From the NCBI RefSeq assembly GCF_051020765.1, contig NC_134930.1, forward strand, positions 8,866,001-8,930,000: a stretch of 64,000 nt of DNA, in the 5' to 3' direction. A program made the position numbers and the translations under genes. Of this stretch, positions 52,405-63,482 are shown in pieces; the first letter of the stretch is position 1, and each line of letters starts with the position of its first letter. The notes under the pieces are model-generated. The model did no database searches, was not told the DNA's origin, and saw nothing but the letters and a program-made list of their open reading frames with translations. This DNA is from Lasioglossum baleicum. Taxonomy: Eukaryota > Arthropoda > Insecta > Hymenoptera > Halictidae.

Positions 52405-52859
52405 CACCGATTGCAGGAAATAGAAACCAAACTGAAAGTTATTCCTTCCCTTAATGATTTTGATAGAGGAGAAATTATACATTGGCATTTACAATTTTTT
52501 AAATTTTCCAACAATTTTGAATTTCATCTACTGTATTTTTCTATGAATGCATAAAGATCCGCAGTCTAGTGATGATACATCCATAAAACATCGATAACAA
52601 AACTCATGTTAACTAATAATATCAATCCAGAACCATGATGCAACCCGTCCCCAATATACATATTATAATACTGAAAGTACTCCTTACCTTTAAACTGACC
52701 CTGCTGCATTGTGAAATCGTTAGTTTTAGAAACCTCAACTATACGACTATTGGGCACTAACCAAAAAAGGTACATCGTAAATGCAATTGTGCAATATTTG
52801 CTCACAGAGTGGCCACAAATAGTACACTGCACCATCATTTTTGGTCTTTAGGTGAGATA
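52405..52859. other. Short stretch, right flank of the LTR
   Basis: Continues the GCAGTCT repeat family (GATTGCAGGAAATAG at once after the LTR, CGCAGTCTAGTGATG at 52560). No gene is seen. Confidence 0.4.
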
Positions 52860-53458
52860 CAGTGAACCACGAAATTGTTTCAACGCACTTTAAAACAGCA
52901 TAGCTTTTTTATAATTGTACCAAACGACCTGATGTTTTGCAAGCAATTAGAAGCTTTGGTTTACTAAATGATCTGCCAAAAAGATTTTCCAAAAATTATA
53001 ATTTACAAGGTTACATATAAAAATAAAAAAGGCATTTTTAAAACTTTTTATTTGGGCTCTTAATGAAAATTTAAAATATATGTTTTGTAGATTCAAAATT
53101 GATTCACTGTGTGTGAAATCATAGTTTTTCGCGACTTTGGTCAGTTTCTGCTTAAAATCCTCACAAATTCTTACATCGTTCGATGTGTGTCGTTTTTTTC
53201 TATGTCAACCGATTTCGATGTAATTTTCAACCTGTGTATAACTAACACACATTTACGGGCTCTAATAAAAAAGTTACAAATGGTGCCTCTTTTACTTCCT
53301 CATACAATTCTTACCAAACGCAATTTTTTCAAAATCATTTTTGCGTGGCATTTGGTAAATCAATTCTTCTAATTGCTCAAAAAAAGTCAGGTGGTTTGGT
53401 CCTATCATAAAAAGTTATACTGTTTTAAAGTGCGTTCAATTACTTTCGTGGTTCACTG
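52860..53458. mobile_element. Tc1-type MITE with >100-bp terminal repeats
   Basis: CAGTGAACCACGAAATTG on the left; CAGTGAACCACGAAAGTAATT on the right strand reading inward. TA on both sides (52858-52859, 53459-53460). The inverted homology continues for over 100 bp (ACGCACTTTAAAACAG). 599 bp, no transposase. Confidence 0.75.
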
Positions 53459-53648
53459 TATACGTATAAAGTGTGAGAAACTGTCTCGTACCAAGACCTA
53501 TAGTAGTTTCTGAGGAAATGTGGTATTTCCAGAATGTATATAATTGACACACACGATTCGGCTCCCCCGACATTATCCGAATAGCGTTTCACCTCGGAGC
53601 GTGACGGATCAGACTGATCGTGACTTGTGACGCTTCACAACTCAGCAA

Positions 53649-54092
53649 TTGTGTACGCAGTACGAAGTTTTCACCTCACAAATTCTAATAGAAATGAACG
53701 AGGAGAAAATTCTCCGTACGCGACAACCTTATCGGTTTGAAAAAGTTGGTTTTCGACAAAATGACACTGATCCGCATCACTGTACGCCACGGCTCGACGC
53801 TGCCGTTACCAAAATGGTGTCCGGTTGCAACCGAACGGACACGTGTTTCGGAACGTGGCAGCTCGCGCGAGAATTAATGCTATGCCAAACGACCCTCGTA
53901 AACGTAAAAGGCCACGCTGCGCCGTTAAAATTATATGATAGCACACGGCCGGATATACAAGGGCCCACATACCTATCTCAAGTGTATTATAAATGTGATG
54001 CATGCCGCTCGCAAAACAACCAGCCTTTATTATTTACGGTGTACTCGACTGAATGCACTGAAAATAAGGCGGCATTAAAAGCACGCCCGTGA
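53649..54092 (+). CDS. Open frame of unknown status, 147 codons
   Basis: The frame begins MCTQYEVF and ends ALKARP. Composition is more GC-rich than the surroundings and the region looks single-copy. There are nine or so cysteines, including CDAC, but no family was recognised and the reverse strand has competing frames. It could be an exon, or simply non-coding unique sequence. No splice partners are seen. Confidence 0.2.
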   Translation: MCTQYEVFTSQILIEMNEEKILRTRQPYRFEKVGFRQNDTDPHHCTPRLDAAVTKMVSGCNRTDTCFGTWQLARELMLCQTTLVNVKGHAAPLKLYDSTRPDIQGPTYLSQVYYKCDACRSQNNQPLLFTVYSTECTENKAALKARP

Positions 54093-54880
54093 GTGGCGCG
54101 AGGGGACGCGGAGGAGGTGGGGATGAAAGCGAGCCGGAAATAATCCCATAATGTGTAACCCGCTGAAAATTACCATTTAAAGGCCGCCTAGCCGTGGTTG
54201 CGTATCGCGTGAACGATGGCCCGCGGCTCTTGATTAACTGCACCGAAGGCCTCCGGTTCGGGAATAATTTCGCGCGGACTCTTTCGGCATCGTTTTTATC
54301 GCGAATTCATCCGGCGCTGCACGCCCCGGCACAGTGAATTATTTACCGGTCGGGAATAGCTCTGGTTGCAACTTATGAGTATCGTGAATTTTATTTTTCA
54401 GAGTTTCATGGAGCTCGCCTAGGATGATCGACGCGTATTTTAATGGAACGCAATTTTCGACGTGTTTCATGCGAAATTGTGCTGCGGTGTTGATAACCAC
54501 GCATTTTTAGTTGTCTGCCAATTGAATTGTTTAAAGAAGACATCCGAAACTGCATTTCTTATTCATCCGCTATTCTTGTTACTATAACGACAAGCAAGTA
54601 GAAATAAATTAATATGCACGAATGTCGCTATAAAAAAAGAACGGTCGTCTTGACTAGTTCTCTTCGGGATGTTTGTAATGTCTATTTCAATACCTGTTCC
54701 TTGCTTGCGACCTCTCCCCCATTCGGTACAAAACTTACGAATTGGCGTTTCTTTATTCTGCAAATTGAGTCGAATATGTTAAAAATACGATTCGTCTAAA
54801 AATATTATTGGTAGACTGGGGTTTGATGCATTTACGACAAAAATGGGCAATTATTTTCAATAGGGGATTCCTGTGCTATG
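54093..54880. other. Single-copy looking stretch, no gene recognised
   Basis: GC-rich to about 54430, then AT-rich. No domain, repeat or RNA gene noticed. Confidence 0.35.
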
Positions 54881-54885
54881 AATGA

Positions 54886-55122
54886 CCTTAAAATATGTTA
54901 GGGGCACAACTCTGAACAACTTTTTCCTATAAATGTAACCGCCGGACGAGCTTTGTTACCGAGATATTTGCAAAAAACTGTTGCTACTGCACAGAGTAAC
55001 AACAATGTTATTAAGGTCATTGTGGACAACTGCAATATCTCGCAAACGAAGGTCGTCTGGTTGTAACATGTATAGGAAAATGCTGTTCAGAATGTGATGA
55101 TCTTACTAACATATTTCAAGGT
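54886..55122. repeat. Inverted repeat of the AAGCTGTTCAGAATG family
   Basis: Left arm 54886-54975 and right arm 55030-55122 pair, including TATTTGC/GCGAGATATT and TTTTTCCTATAAATGTAAC-like sequence. Single arms of this family occur at 29345, 31676, 42655 and 57036. Confidence 0.5.
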
Positions 55123-55284
55123 AATTGGAATCGTTGAGGAATCCGCTATTGTAAATAATTACAATACAAATGTCTAGATCAAATGAAAAACAGTAAAATA
55201 CTGAAAGAACCAAAAAGTACTGTCGTACTATTATACATATATCCAACCCAATTATATTATTTTTAGAAAATGAATGTCCATGTA

Positions 55285-56334
55285 GGGTAACTGTACCGAT
55301 TACTGCGGTATCATACTTCGATTGTACTTTATTTTAATATTATTCCTAATTTATCATGAATTAATAATATGTGTAAGTATTTTATGGAAGAATGATGTAT
55401 TCTGGACATAAAATAAAAATTAGCTGCCCTCAAAACCTAATGTAACAGAAGAAAGTATGAAAAAATAAAATCGATAACATTTTGTACATATTACTGCGGA
55501 CGAAGGAGAGCCATGTACCAATTACTGCGTGCTCATTAGTGCGGATTATATTTCGAAATATAATATACGAACGTACGACAACAAGCTACGTATCTAGGCA
55601 TTAATTTTATCAAACATGTTATAAAGAAACTGGTTTTTCCTTTAAGTTGCTTGAAGAATTTATAAAAGTCAAAATGTGTAAAATCTTTGAAGAGCCGCAC
55701 GAGAAAGTGTGGCGGGCCGCGGGTTGCTCATCACTGATCTAGAATCATATCCTACCTACTTACGTCTATCGAATAGATATTTAACCAAAAACGTTAGGCT
55801 GAAGTCAGAGTTCGACAAAACTTTTATTTAAATAACATTTTTGCCCAACTCTGGCTGAAGTGAAGCTCGTTTATCATCGTTGTTGCAATTCACACCGCAG
55901 TATTAGGGACACTCCCACTGATTTTCGTGCCGCAGTAATGAGCTCCTCCTTCACTCTAATGTACGTAATGCTGAGGGCTTAAGTTTTTTTTATTAAAAAT
56001 ACAAGAGAAGAGTTTCTTTTTATATTTTTATTGTTTCGGAGTAGGTATGTAAATAACAATAAAATTTTTTTTCCCCTATGAAATTTAATGCAGTATAAAG
56101 AATGTATTGAATTATGCGAACAACAGTCCTTTGGTGATCGAGATTGAAGAAAAATTGCCTTATTTTTACCTTTTATGAAGAATGTTTCTTCAAATCCTGA
56201 GATTATAAAAATATGAAAATGATTGACAACTTACAAATTTATTCCGGGCAAAATATTTTTATGTAATATTTTAATTTCATTGTGAAAATATACCACAGTA
56301 AAATGTGTACCCGCAGTAATAAGTACATTTACCC
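55285..56334. mobile_element. ATTACTGCGG-family element, complete copy 4
   Basis: Ends GGGTAACTGTACCGATTACTG-like and the complement of GGGTAAATGTACTTATTACTG-like, flanked by TA (55283-55284, 56335-56336). ATTACTGCGG or close variants occur about seven times, in both orientations (for example 55296, 55491, 55521, 55930, 56312). 1050 bp, without a credible ORF. It is the reference copy for this family. Confidence 0.65.
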
Positions 56335-56336
56335 TA

Positions 56337-57740
56337 GCTCCTGTGTCTTGGAATGAATACGTACAGTTCTTGTTTTACATAAAAATCAGCAGTCTAGTTA
56401 TTAGCTAACAGATCATTCGCTCCTATCATTGGCGGTGTTACAAATTAGATAACGTTGGTAGTCTTTTAGATATTTCGGTGTTTCCCATTACCAACCAGTA
56501 TTCCAAATTCCCTGCACTTCCTCCAAGATAACAAGGATAATCAGGAAACCCAATTTCTCAAAAACTGCAAGGAACTCTGCATTCAATTTAACTCGCGAGC
56601 GTTTGTAGACGACAACGTTTCTGTTAATTACATGCTTCTGTAACGAAGATTGCATTAGCAGTGCCAGAGGATCTTAGAGAAAGTTCTAGCATTGCACACG
56701 TACGTATTGTGTCGATCTACAAAGGAGGCGTTCCCGCACCTCAAATGCGTAAAAACATGCGCGCAACATCCGGCAAACCCAACGAATTTTAATGAGCCAG
56801 AATTTTGGAAACTCTTCCGCATTCGAAGTACTGCTTCGTGTACCTGTTAAGGCCTTTGTATAGCGAGTCACAGAGGAAACTAACAATAAGTATCAGTAGT
56901 TGCAAATTCTGAAGAGATTACATCGCGAATTAAGGGAGGAAGTTTTGTTAAGAGGAATGGATTTGCCCGGCTTTCCGGAGGAGCATCGTGACCCCTCCTC
57001 TCCCTCCCCCGCCCTACGAATATAATCCTGACCAACCTAAAGTTTTTTGCAAATATGTATCTCGGAAACTAAGCCCAAGCGACGGGTACATGTATAGGGA
57101 AAAGCTGTTCAATGCGCTTGTGCTGCCACCTAGCGATTCGCTGATTCGAAGATGCCTTTTATTCTTTTTATTTTTGTTTAAAGGCGGTGTGGAAATGCAT
57201 GTCATGCACACCCTCCTCCTGATGATGGTTGGGGGATAGTGTGGGGCTCACCTTGGCGAAAAAAAATAGGGCGAAGGCATACCCACTAACACCCCACCGC
57301 CCACGGCCTTTTTTTCTGTTTCAGGGCGGTGAGGAAATGTTGTTACGCACACACTCCTAAGATGAAGTTCGGGAGGTAGTGTGGGGCTCGGCTCTCCCTG
57401 ATATGGAACTTGGACAGAAATTTACGTTGTTAAAACTTAACCAAACTCTATAAGCATCCACTACTGAAGGACCAAACGAAATTAATGCAAGATATTGGAA
57501 AAAATACACATATGCACCAATTACTTCCTGTGATCTTGAAAGGACAATTCCAGTGTACAAATTAATCTTCAGCGAGAACAGACATCAACTTACCGTTGAC
57601 AATATGGAAGAAATTATAGTTACATATTGTAATGCAAATTACAGCAAACAATAAATGAAAATACATTATACATTGTATAATTAAAAACTAAGATATAGTA
57701 TATACATAGTTTCATTTTAAATTCCCGTGTAAAAAAATTA
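56337..57740. other. Stretch without a recognised gene
   Basis: 56340-56410 is a piece of the GCAGTCT repeat. 57036-57110 is an uninterrupted copy of the repeat into which the Harbinger-type MITE at 31725 is inserted. The rest shows no gene. Confidence 0.4.
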
Positions 57741-57754
57741 ATTTCTCTACATTT

Positions 57755-57935
57755 GTTGCCAATAGCTTTTGATGGTAACAATATTTCCAGTTGTTGAAAA
57801 CAGCCTTTCGCTATTTGTTTGTGTACTTGGTATAGCGATGTAACGTTTTGCAGCAACTGATAATATAGGATATCTTTCTGAATTTTCCTTCCACCATTTT
57901 ATAGTATAAATCCCGAAAATGTTCGGGATTCCCAA
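57755..57935 (-). pseudogene. hAT transposase C-terminal domain fragment
   Basis: The reverse strand reads IKWWKENSERYPILSVAAKR, then IAIPSTQTNSERLFSTTGNI. This is the conserved hAT dimerisation domain: WW, the P-L-S/A-A stretch, and SERLFSTTG. It breaks off shortly after GNIVT, and nothing upstream resembles the rest of the transposase, so it is a fragment of a cut-and-paste hAT element. Just upstream is a CCCGAAAATRTTTGGGA-type double inverted word of unknown meaning. Confidence 0.8.
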
Positions 57936-57959
57936 ATATTTTCGGGAATACCCGTACCT

Positions 57960-59083
57960 TCTCGCACACCTCTAGTAATTGCCAAATCCAATAATCATGA
58001 AGAATATTTTCTATGTTTATAGACGGGGTACATTTTTTTTAGAGGAATATTAAACTATACCGTATAATTCTACAAATTTGAAAATGGCTGTCAGGTTGAC
58101 ATTATTTCCTGCATTTATCGTCGGAAATTATGCGCGACTTATTAACTTTCTATTTAAAATGATTACGGTCCATATGGGACATGGGACTGGAAACGTATTA
58201 ATGATGTTCACAACCCACTCGATGGTAAATGCATAAATGTCTGCAGTCTATTTACTCCGCGATCAGGTAAATACATTTCGACCGCATGATTTGTACGTGT
58301 ACCAAAACTTGCAATGAGCACATTACATGATTCAGGTGTACTTCATTTTTATTTCGCTACGCGGATTATCGTTCCGATTTCAAACACTGACAATGAGAAA
58401 CATCCGGCGCGTTGTTGCATGCGGCAAGAAAATACTGTCGCGCAAGAAAAATAATATGATCCTCTTTATCGTGGAATCGAGCGCTTAATCGACTCGTGAG
58501 TCAGTTGACATCGCAACATCGCTGATAAAAAGTGTCGAACCAGTTGCATCGTATTTGGCCGGTACGATTATTGAAATTATATGAACGGTAGAGGGGTGTT
58601 GAACCTGTGGGATAGGAGAAGTGCGCGAGGGGAAACGTTCATCCATATTTATTGAGGATTCGTGTCTACGCCGGATTACGAATGCACGTTTTACGGGAAT
58701 TCAGCCGTTCGGGAGCAGACCGTGAAATATTTTCGGGGGACGCGCGGAGACTAGATGAATGGGAGACCGGTGGAAACAACCGAATGAAATACGCCCGCGA
58801 GTTTCGAAAATCATTGCGATAATTTTTGGCCATCGCGAGCGGCTGCGATAAAACAACGAGAAATTATCGACTGGCATGACTATACATGCTTGCTGATCTC
58901 CCTTTCCCGGGCTGTCGCGATTACTAGGACCTATAGCTGCGATTATTGATCCTGTTATCGATAAATATCAACGATATCAATGCCTCACCTACACTTTGAT
59001 ATATCGACAACATCGTTAAGGCGAATAACGGCAGGAACTGTCGAAATAAAGTTTAAGGCGTACTTATTTATTATTTAAAGCTA
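57960..59083. other. Single-copy looking stretch, no gene recognised
   Basis: 58350-59000 is moderately GC-rich and free of repeats seen elsewhere in the window. No reading frame with a known domain. It may be regulatory or unique intergenic DNA. Confidence 0.35.
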
Positions 59084-59240
59084 CAGTGACTCTCATTAAT
59101 ATTGGGACAGTCTTAAAAAGGCGATAACTCTTTTAATATCAGACCATATATACGATTTATGTTCTTTTGAAATGTTGGAAAGATTAGTTTACCGAGTAAT
59201 ATATAAAAGAATGTATAAAACAAGTTCACGATTTTTAACT
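59084..59240. mobile_element. Tc1-type MITE left-end fragment
   Basis: CAGTGACTCTCATTAATATTGGGACAG-like after TA belongs with the ends at 43781 and 20483 (CAGTG..CCC.CTAATATT). No right end is visible. Confidence 0.4.
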
Positions 59241-59376
59241 TTTTTATCTGCCTAAACTTAACCTAACCGTTGTGTCTCTTTTTTGCACGCTTGAAAAAGG
59301 AGACAGATGCGTCGAACGTCGGTCAAACCGGACGAAAACGGGTCCACTGTAAGCGCACCAAATAAAATAAAAAATG

Positions 59377-59571
59377 TAAGGCCAATAGACAGTTGGCGCG
59401 CCGGGCCGACTGTAGCAATTCGCGTCTACGTCGCGCTCCGATTGGTCCGTGTTTTTCGTTAATAACTGCTAAACAAAGCCGCGGATAACATTTTTGCAAA
59501 GGAAAATGTCGCTTGAGATGGTCTCAGGAACCACCCCCTTTCGGGAAGTTCACGGATTTTGGGACACCATG
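59377..59571. mobile_element. CAGGGTGTCCC MITE, right half (copy 4)
   Basis: From the palindrome centre (GGCGCGCCGGGCCGAC) to GGGACACCATG and TA. Like copy 3 it lacks the left arm and has the GGAACCACCCCC variant. Confidence 0.7.
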
Positions 59572-60174
59572 TATAGATTTACTGTAGTATTTTCAAATTT
59601 GTTAATTTTTTAGGTTTCTACATATACGCGCCTGCTATCATTTTGTCCCACTAAATCTTGGCAACAATGTTATATGTACTTCTCAAATAAAGCTAAACAG
59701 ATTCGTAAAATCTAATTTGATTTCATCTACATATGCTATTAAACGTATCCTGAAATAGTGTAAAGAAAGAAACTTCAATTATAGTTTGAAAATAAATTAA
59801 AATCAGGTGAATCTTCATTCTGTTTCATTCATTTGTATTCTATCATTTCGTGACGCTGTATACTTATCAGGTATCTAATGCGCACAACGTTTTCCGGTGT
59901 GTTGATGTTTTCTAATCCCGCCAAAGATGTTTACACAGTCGACAATGTCCGTTTTTAATCCTCTGGATCTGCTAATGACTCATCAGTGACATCGCTTACG
60001 TAGGTTCTATGCACTTGCGTTATCTTTGCAATTGTTCCTCCTCTGATAACTACAATAAGATCGCACTGTTCATACTTTCATAATAAGAAATTACGGCTAT
60101 GTTATCTCAAGAATCCAATGCGTGATACATAGTAACTACTATCAACGCATGTAGAGCCAACCACTATTATTATA

Positions 60175-60295
60175 CAGGGTGTCTCAAAATTCCTTCAGCA
60201 TCCGGAAATGGATGGAAAGGAGTTCCAGTCTATTAAGGAGTTATTAACGAAAAACACGGACCACCCGGATGTTGAAGGAATTTTGAGACACCCTG
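60175..60295. mobile_element. CAGGGTGTCTC MITE, 121-bp deletion form
   Basis: Both termini are perfect (CAGGGTGTCTCAAAATTCC) and TA flanks both (60173-60174, 60296-60297), but the interior is cut to about 60 bp including ATTAACGAAAAACACGGACC. Confidence 0.75.
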
Positions 60296-61857
60296 TATAA
60301 CCATATTTTAAGGTAAGGTCCTTTATTTTATTGTAACGGACCGATTCGGCGGTGCACTCTAGTTGTACGCTCGAGCTCTCCAGGGTTGGTGATCAGGCAG
60401 AAACAAATTTTAATTCCGGATACTCCGGAACCGGTCGCGGCACGAGGTTGCGATTTAGCTAAACAGTAAGAAGTGCGAATGATCAATGCGAAGTACAACT
60501 CGCGGAAGCGCAACGGTGCGATACACGACGGTACCTGGGACTACAAAGGTATGCGCATACCAGAGCGTCGCGGGAAAGCCGCGGATGATCGCGAGAAGAC
60601 CGCGGACGTCGGTGGACGTCGCACAGTGGGCCGGATTGCGAATTCACGCGACATTTGTGAATAACTTTTGACTCGTAAGAGATATCGTAATGAAATTTGA
60701 CATACATATTTATTAATATAATTCCTTATCAATGATATATAATATAATACGTTTTTTATTTGTTTAATCACTTTTTTATTAATTTTATAAACAATTATAT
60801 TATAGATTATATAATAAATCAAACATAAAATTTATTTTATTATGTAAATAAAATGTAATGCTGTAAATAAAAAAAAAATAAGTTATTGCATACAGCATAA
60901 AAGAATAAAGTGCTAAAAGTAGAAATATGTAGTATAAAACTTACGTGTCATGTGTGTAACTATATTTCTCGTACTTAAATACATAACAATTTAATTAATT
61001 AAATTTTTTTTTTATTTAATTTTTTTTTTAAACCGTACCATAAAGCTATTTTCGATGGATTTGTTGAAGCCGTCATTCTTCTGCGACGGAACATATAGCT
61101 TAACAAAATGAGAAAATAATGATGTGCTAACGATTATTTATGATAAACACTAAGAACGCTAAATATATTTGTATTATATGTATATTAAACACACTAATAT
61201 AAGTAACTATAATTTATTAAACTCGATAAATAAGACTTAAATATGTGAATAAGCTATGACTAATTGTAAGATTAAATTAAGAAAAACGTCTTTGCAATCG
61301 TTGTGCACTGTCGAAAAGAATTCGTCAAACTCAACGCAGTCAAAACATCGGAGATGGAAGCCTGACTTATTTACTGCAAAATATAAAAATATCAAGTGCC
61401 GAAAGTCTATTCAACACAGTTCTGTCAGACTTTGAGACTGCGTACATGACGAATTCAGCGCGTAGCGCGCGTCCGAGCGCGGACAGGATAACGCGACGCG
61501 GATGTCTTCAGACAATAATATCTTGAAGACCGGTTCGAAGTTGGAAATAGTTTTTGTCACATTACATAGAGGAAGGTTCACTGAAAAGATCCTTACTTAT
61601 TAGAAAGTGGGATTTGTTGGGATCTGAAAGATAGTGCATGTCAAAGATACAAATTTTTAACGATTATTTTCATTTTGCTTACAAGGAGAACCCCCGCTCT
61701 GTCCCTCACGGATTTTGTTCAGACTTTACAGAGTTATAGATCTCGTTCCCCTGATTACGAAAATACCCCATTATAGGGGCAGACGCTCAATAGTTTTCGA
61801 GATATTTGCAATTAAAGTTTCATAACCGTAAAATATATATAGTTTAGTTCAGACTTT

Positions 61858-61935
61858 TACCAAGCAATGGTGTGGCGCAACAGCAGCGAGCGGAACTGTT
61901 ACGCAGCAGGCCCGGGTTCGAATCCCTTCGTGGTA
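61858..61935 (+). other. tRNA-like sequence, left palindrome arm
   Basis: TGGCGCAACAGC resembles an A box and GGGTTCGAATCCC is an excellent B box, spaced as in tRNA. TACCAAG and CGTGGTA could pair six of seven positions as an acceptor stem. A loop AACTGTT would give anticodon CTG, but the anticodon and T stems have mismatches. A tRNA pseudogene or tRNA-derived SINE head is more likely than a working tRNA. Confidence 0.45.
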
Positions 61936-62452
61936 AATTATTTTTTATTGTTTTTTTTCATGAAAAATGCATTTTTAATGTTAAATAAATTTTAAATAAA
62001 ATATTTTTATTCGCTAAAGGACTAATTGAAAATGATACTTATTACTTTATAGAAGAAACACTAGATCTATTACTACATATACAAAAGATAATAATTATAA
62101 AACAATAATAATATTAAAATAATATATTAAAAAATAATACATAACAAACAACAAATATAAATATAAATACAAATACAAAATAGAATAAATGCAATGAATA
62201 GTAATCAGAGGTATTTGTATTTATATTTATATTTGTTGTTTGTTATGTATTATTTTTTAATATATTATTTTAATATTATTATTGTTTTATAATTATTATC
62301 TTTTGTATATGTAGTAATAGATCTAGTGTTTCTTCTATAAAGTAATAAGTATCATTTTCAATTAGTCCTTTAGCGAATAAAAATATTTTATTTAAAATTT
62401 ATTTAACATTGAAAATGCATTTTTCATGAAAAAAAAACAATAAAAAATAATT

Positions 62453-62533
62453 TACCACGAAGGGATATTCGAACCCCTGGCCTGCTGCGTAACAGTTCCG
62501 CTCGCTGCTGTTGCGCCACACCATTGCTTGGTA
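62453..62533 (-). other. tRNA-like sequence, right palindrome arm
   Basis: Inverted counterpart of 61858-61935. It retains TTCGAA of the B box but has an inserted base pair of changes (GGGGTTCGAATATCCC), so it is more decayed than the left copy. Confidence 0.4.
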
Positions 62534-63482
62534 AAAGTCTGAACTAAACTATATATATTTTACGGTTATGAAACTTTAATTGCAAATATCTCGAAAACTA
62601 TTGAGCGTCTGCCCCTATAATGGGGTATTTTCGTAATCAGGGGAACGAGATCTATAACTCTGTAAAGTCTGAACAAAATCCGTGAGGGACAGAGCGGGGG
62701 TTCTCCTTGTTAGTCTTTTTTTTAGATATGTTATATATCATAATTGTCAATGAAAAGTATGATTTCGTATCAATAAAGTATGCATTTTGATGTAGAAAAA
62801 AATTCAGGGCAAGAAGTTGATCGCAATTATTAGGACACTTTAAGAATGATCAGCCACATTATGTAGGGAAAACCGATATTCCTAAACTGTCTAACTTCAT
62901 GCGTGTATTACAACTAGAACTGCTATTGTATTTGATTAATTTTTTCATTTTCGTGGTCGGTGGACATTTAGAAATCGATATCCATTGAAAAAATATCAAA
63001 ATTAGAAAGTTGATTTTTTCGCAAAATGTCGCGTGAATTCGCAATCCGGCCCACTGTGCGTCGGTGCGGCAATAAATCTCGAGCGGTTTGACGGCTCCAC
63101 ATTGCTCCCAGCTGTGCGTGGCAGAAAAAAAGGTCTACGTGGCAATAGGCCCCTTTACCTAAGGGTCGTCTGCGCGTGCTAGGCGGTCGAGCCACGGCCA
63201 AGTTGCCACAAATCTCGAGCCACTACCACAAATCTGCTGTGGAGCCGTTACCGGCTCGAGATTTGTGCCAACTTGGCCGTGGCTCGACCGCCTAGTAAGC
63301 ACAGACGACCCTTAAGTAAAGGGGCCTATAGCCACGTACACCTTTTTTTCTGCCACGCACAGCAGGGAGCCCTGTGGAGCCGTCAAACCGCTCGAGATTT
63401 GTTGCCGCGTTGCCGCACGGACGTCCACCGACGTCCGCTGCCTACCCGCGACGCTCCGGTATGCGCAGACCTTAACGGAACA

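Larger units (their letters stand above)
61681..62710. repeat. 1-kb near-perfect palindrome
   Basis: Arms 61681-62176 and 62211-62710, about 495-500 nt each, with a 34-bp spacer. Differences are few (for example around 61909 and 62466). The outer ends are ACAAGGAGAACCCCCGC and its complement. Each arm contains a tRNA-like sequence. It is inside Transib-like element T2. Confidence 0.85.
60622..63058. mobile_element. Transib-like non-autonomous element T2
   Basis: Ends CACAGTGGGCCGGATTGCG on both strands, with CGTCG on each side (60617-60621, 63059-63063). CACGCGACATTT lies 24 nt in from each terminus, as in T1. The right subterminal 150 bp match the left subterminal part of T1. No transposase frame is seen in 2437 bp; instead it contains a 1-kb palindrome. 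The inverted repeat of the target is intact at 63.42 kb and confirms the insertion point. Confidence 0.75.
60541..63475. mobile_element. GC-rich foldback repeat interrupted by a Transib-like element
   Basis: The left part (60541-60621) and the right end (63420-63475, reverse) are inverted copies: TGCGCATACC..GAGCGTCGCGGG and GCGGACGTCGGTGGACGTC. The core 63064-63420 is a palindrome with TTGGCCGTGGCTCGACCGCC-type arms and a 30-bp loop. The left arm is split by 60622-63058; the right arm shows the uninterrupted target at 63419-63423. Confidence 0.6.

Noticed and set aside
53649..54092. Cysteine-rich secreted protein
   Set aside because: No signal peptide, no recognised family and competing frames on the other strand; kept only as a low-confidence frame.
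61858..61935. Functional tRNA-Gln gene
   Set aside because: Good B box, but mismatches in the anticodon and T stems and location in a transposon palindrome; recorded as tRNA-like only.
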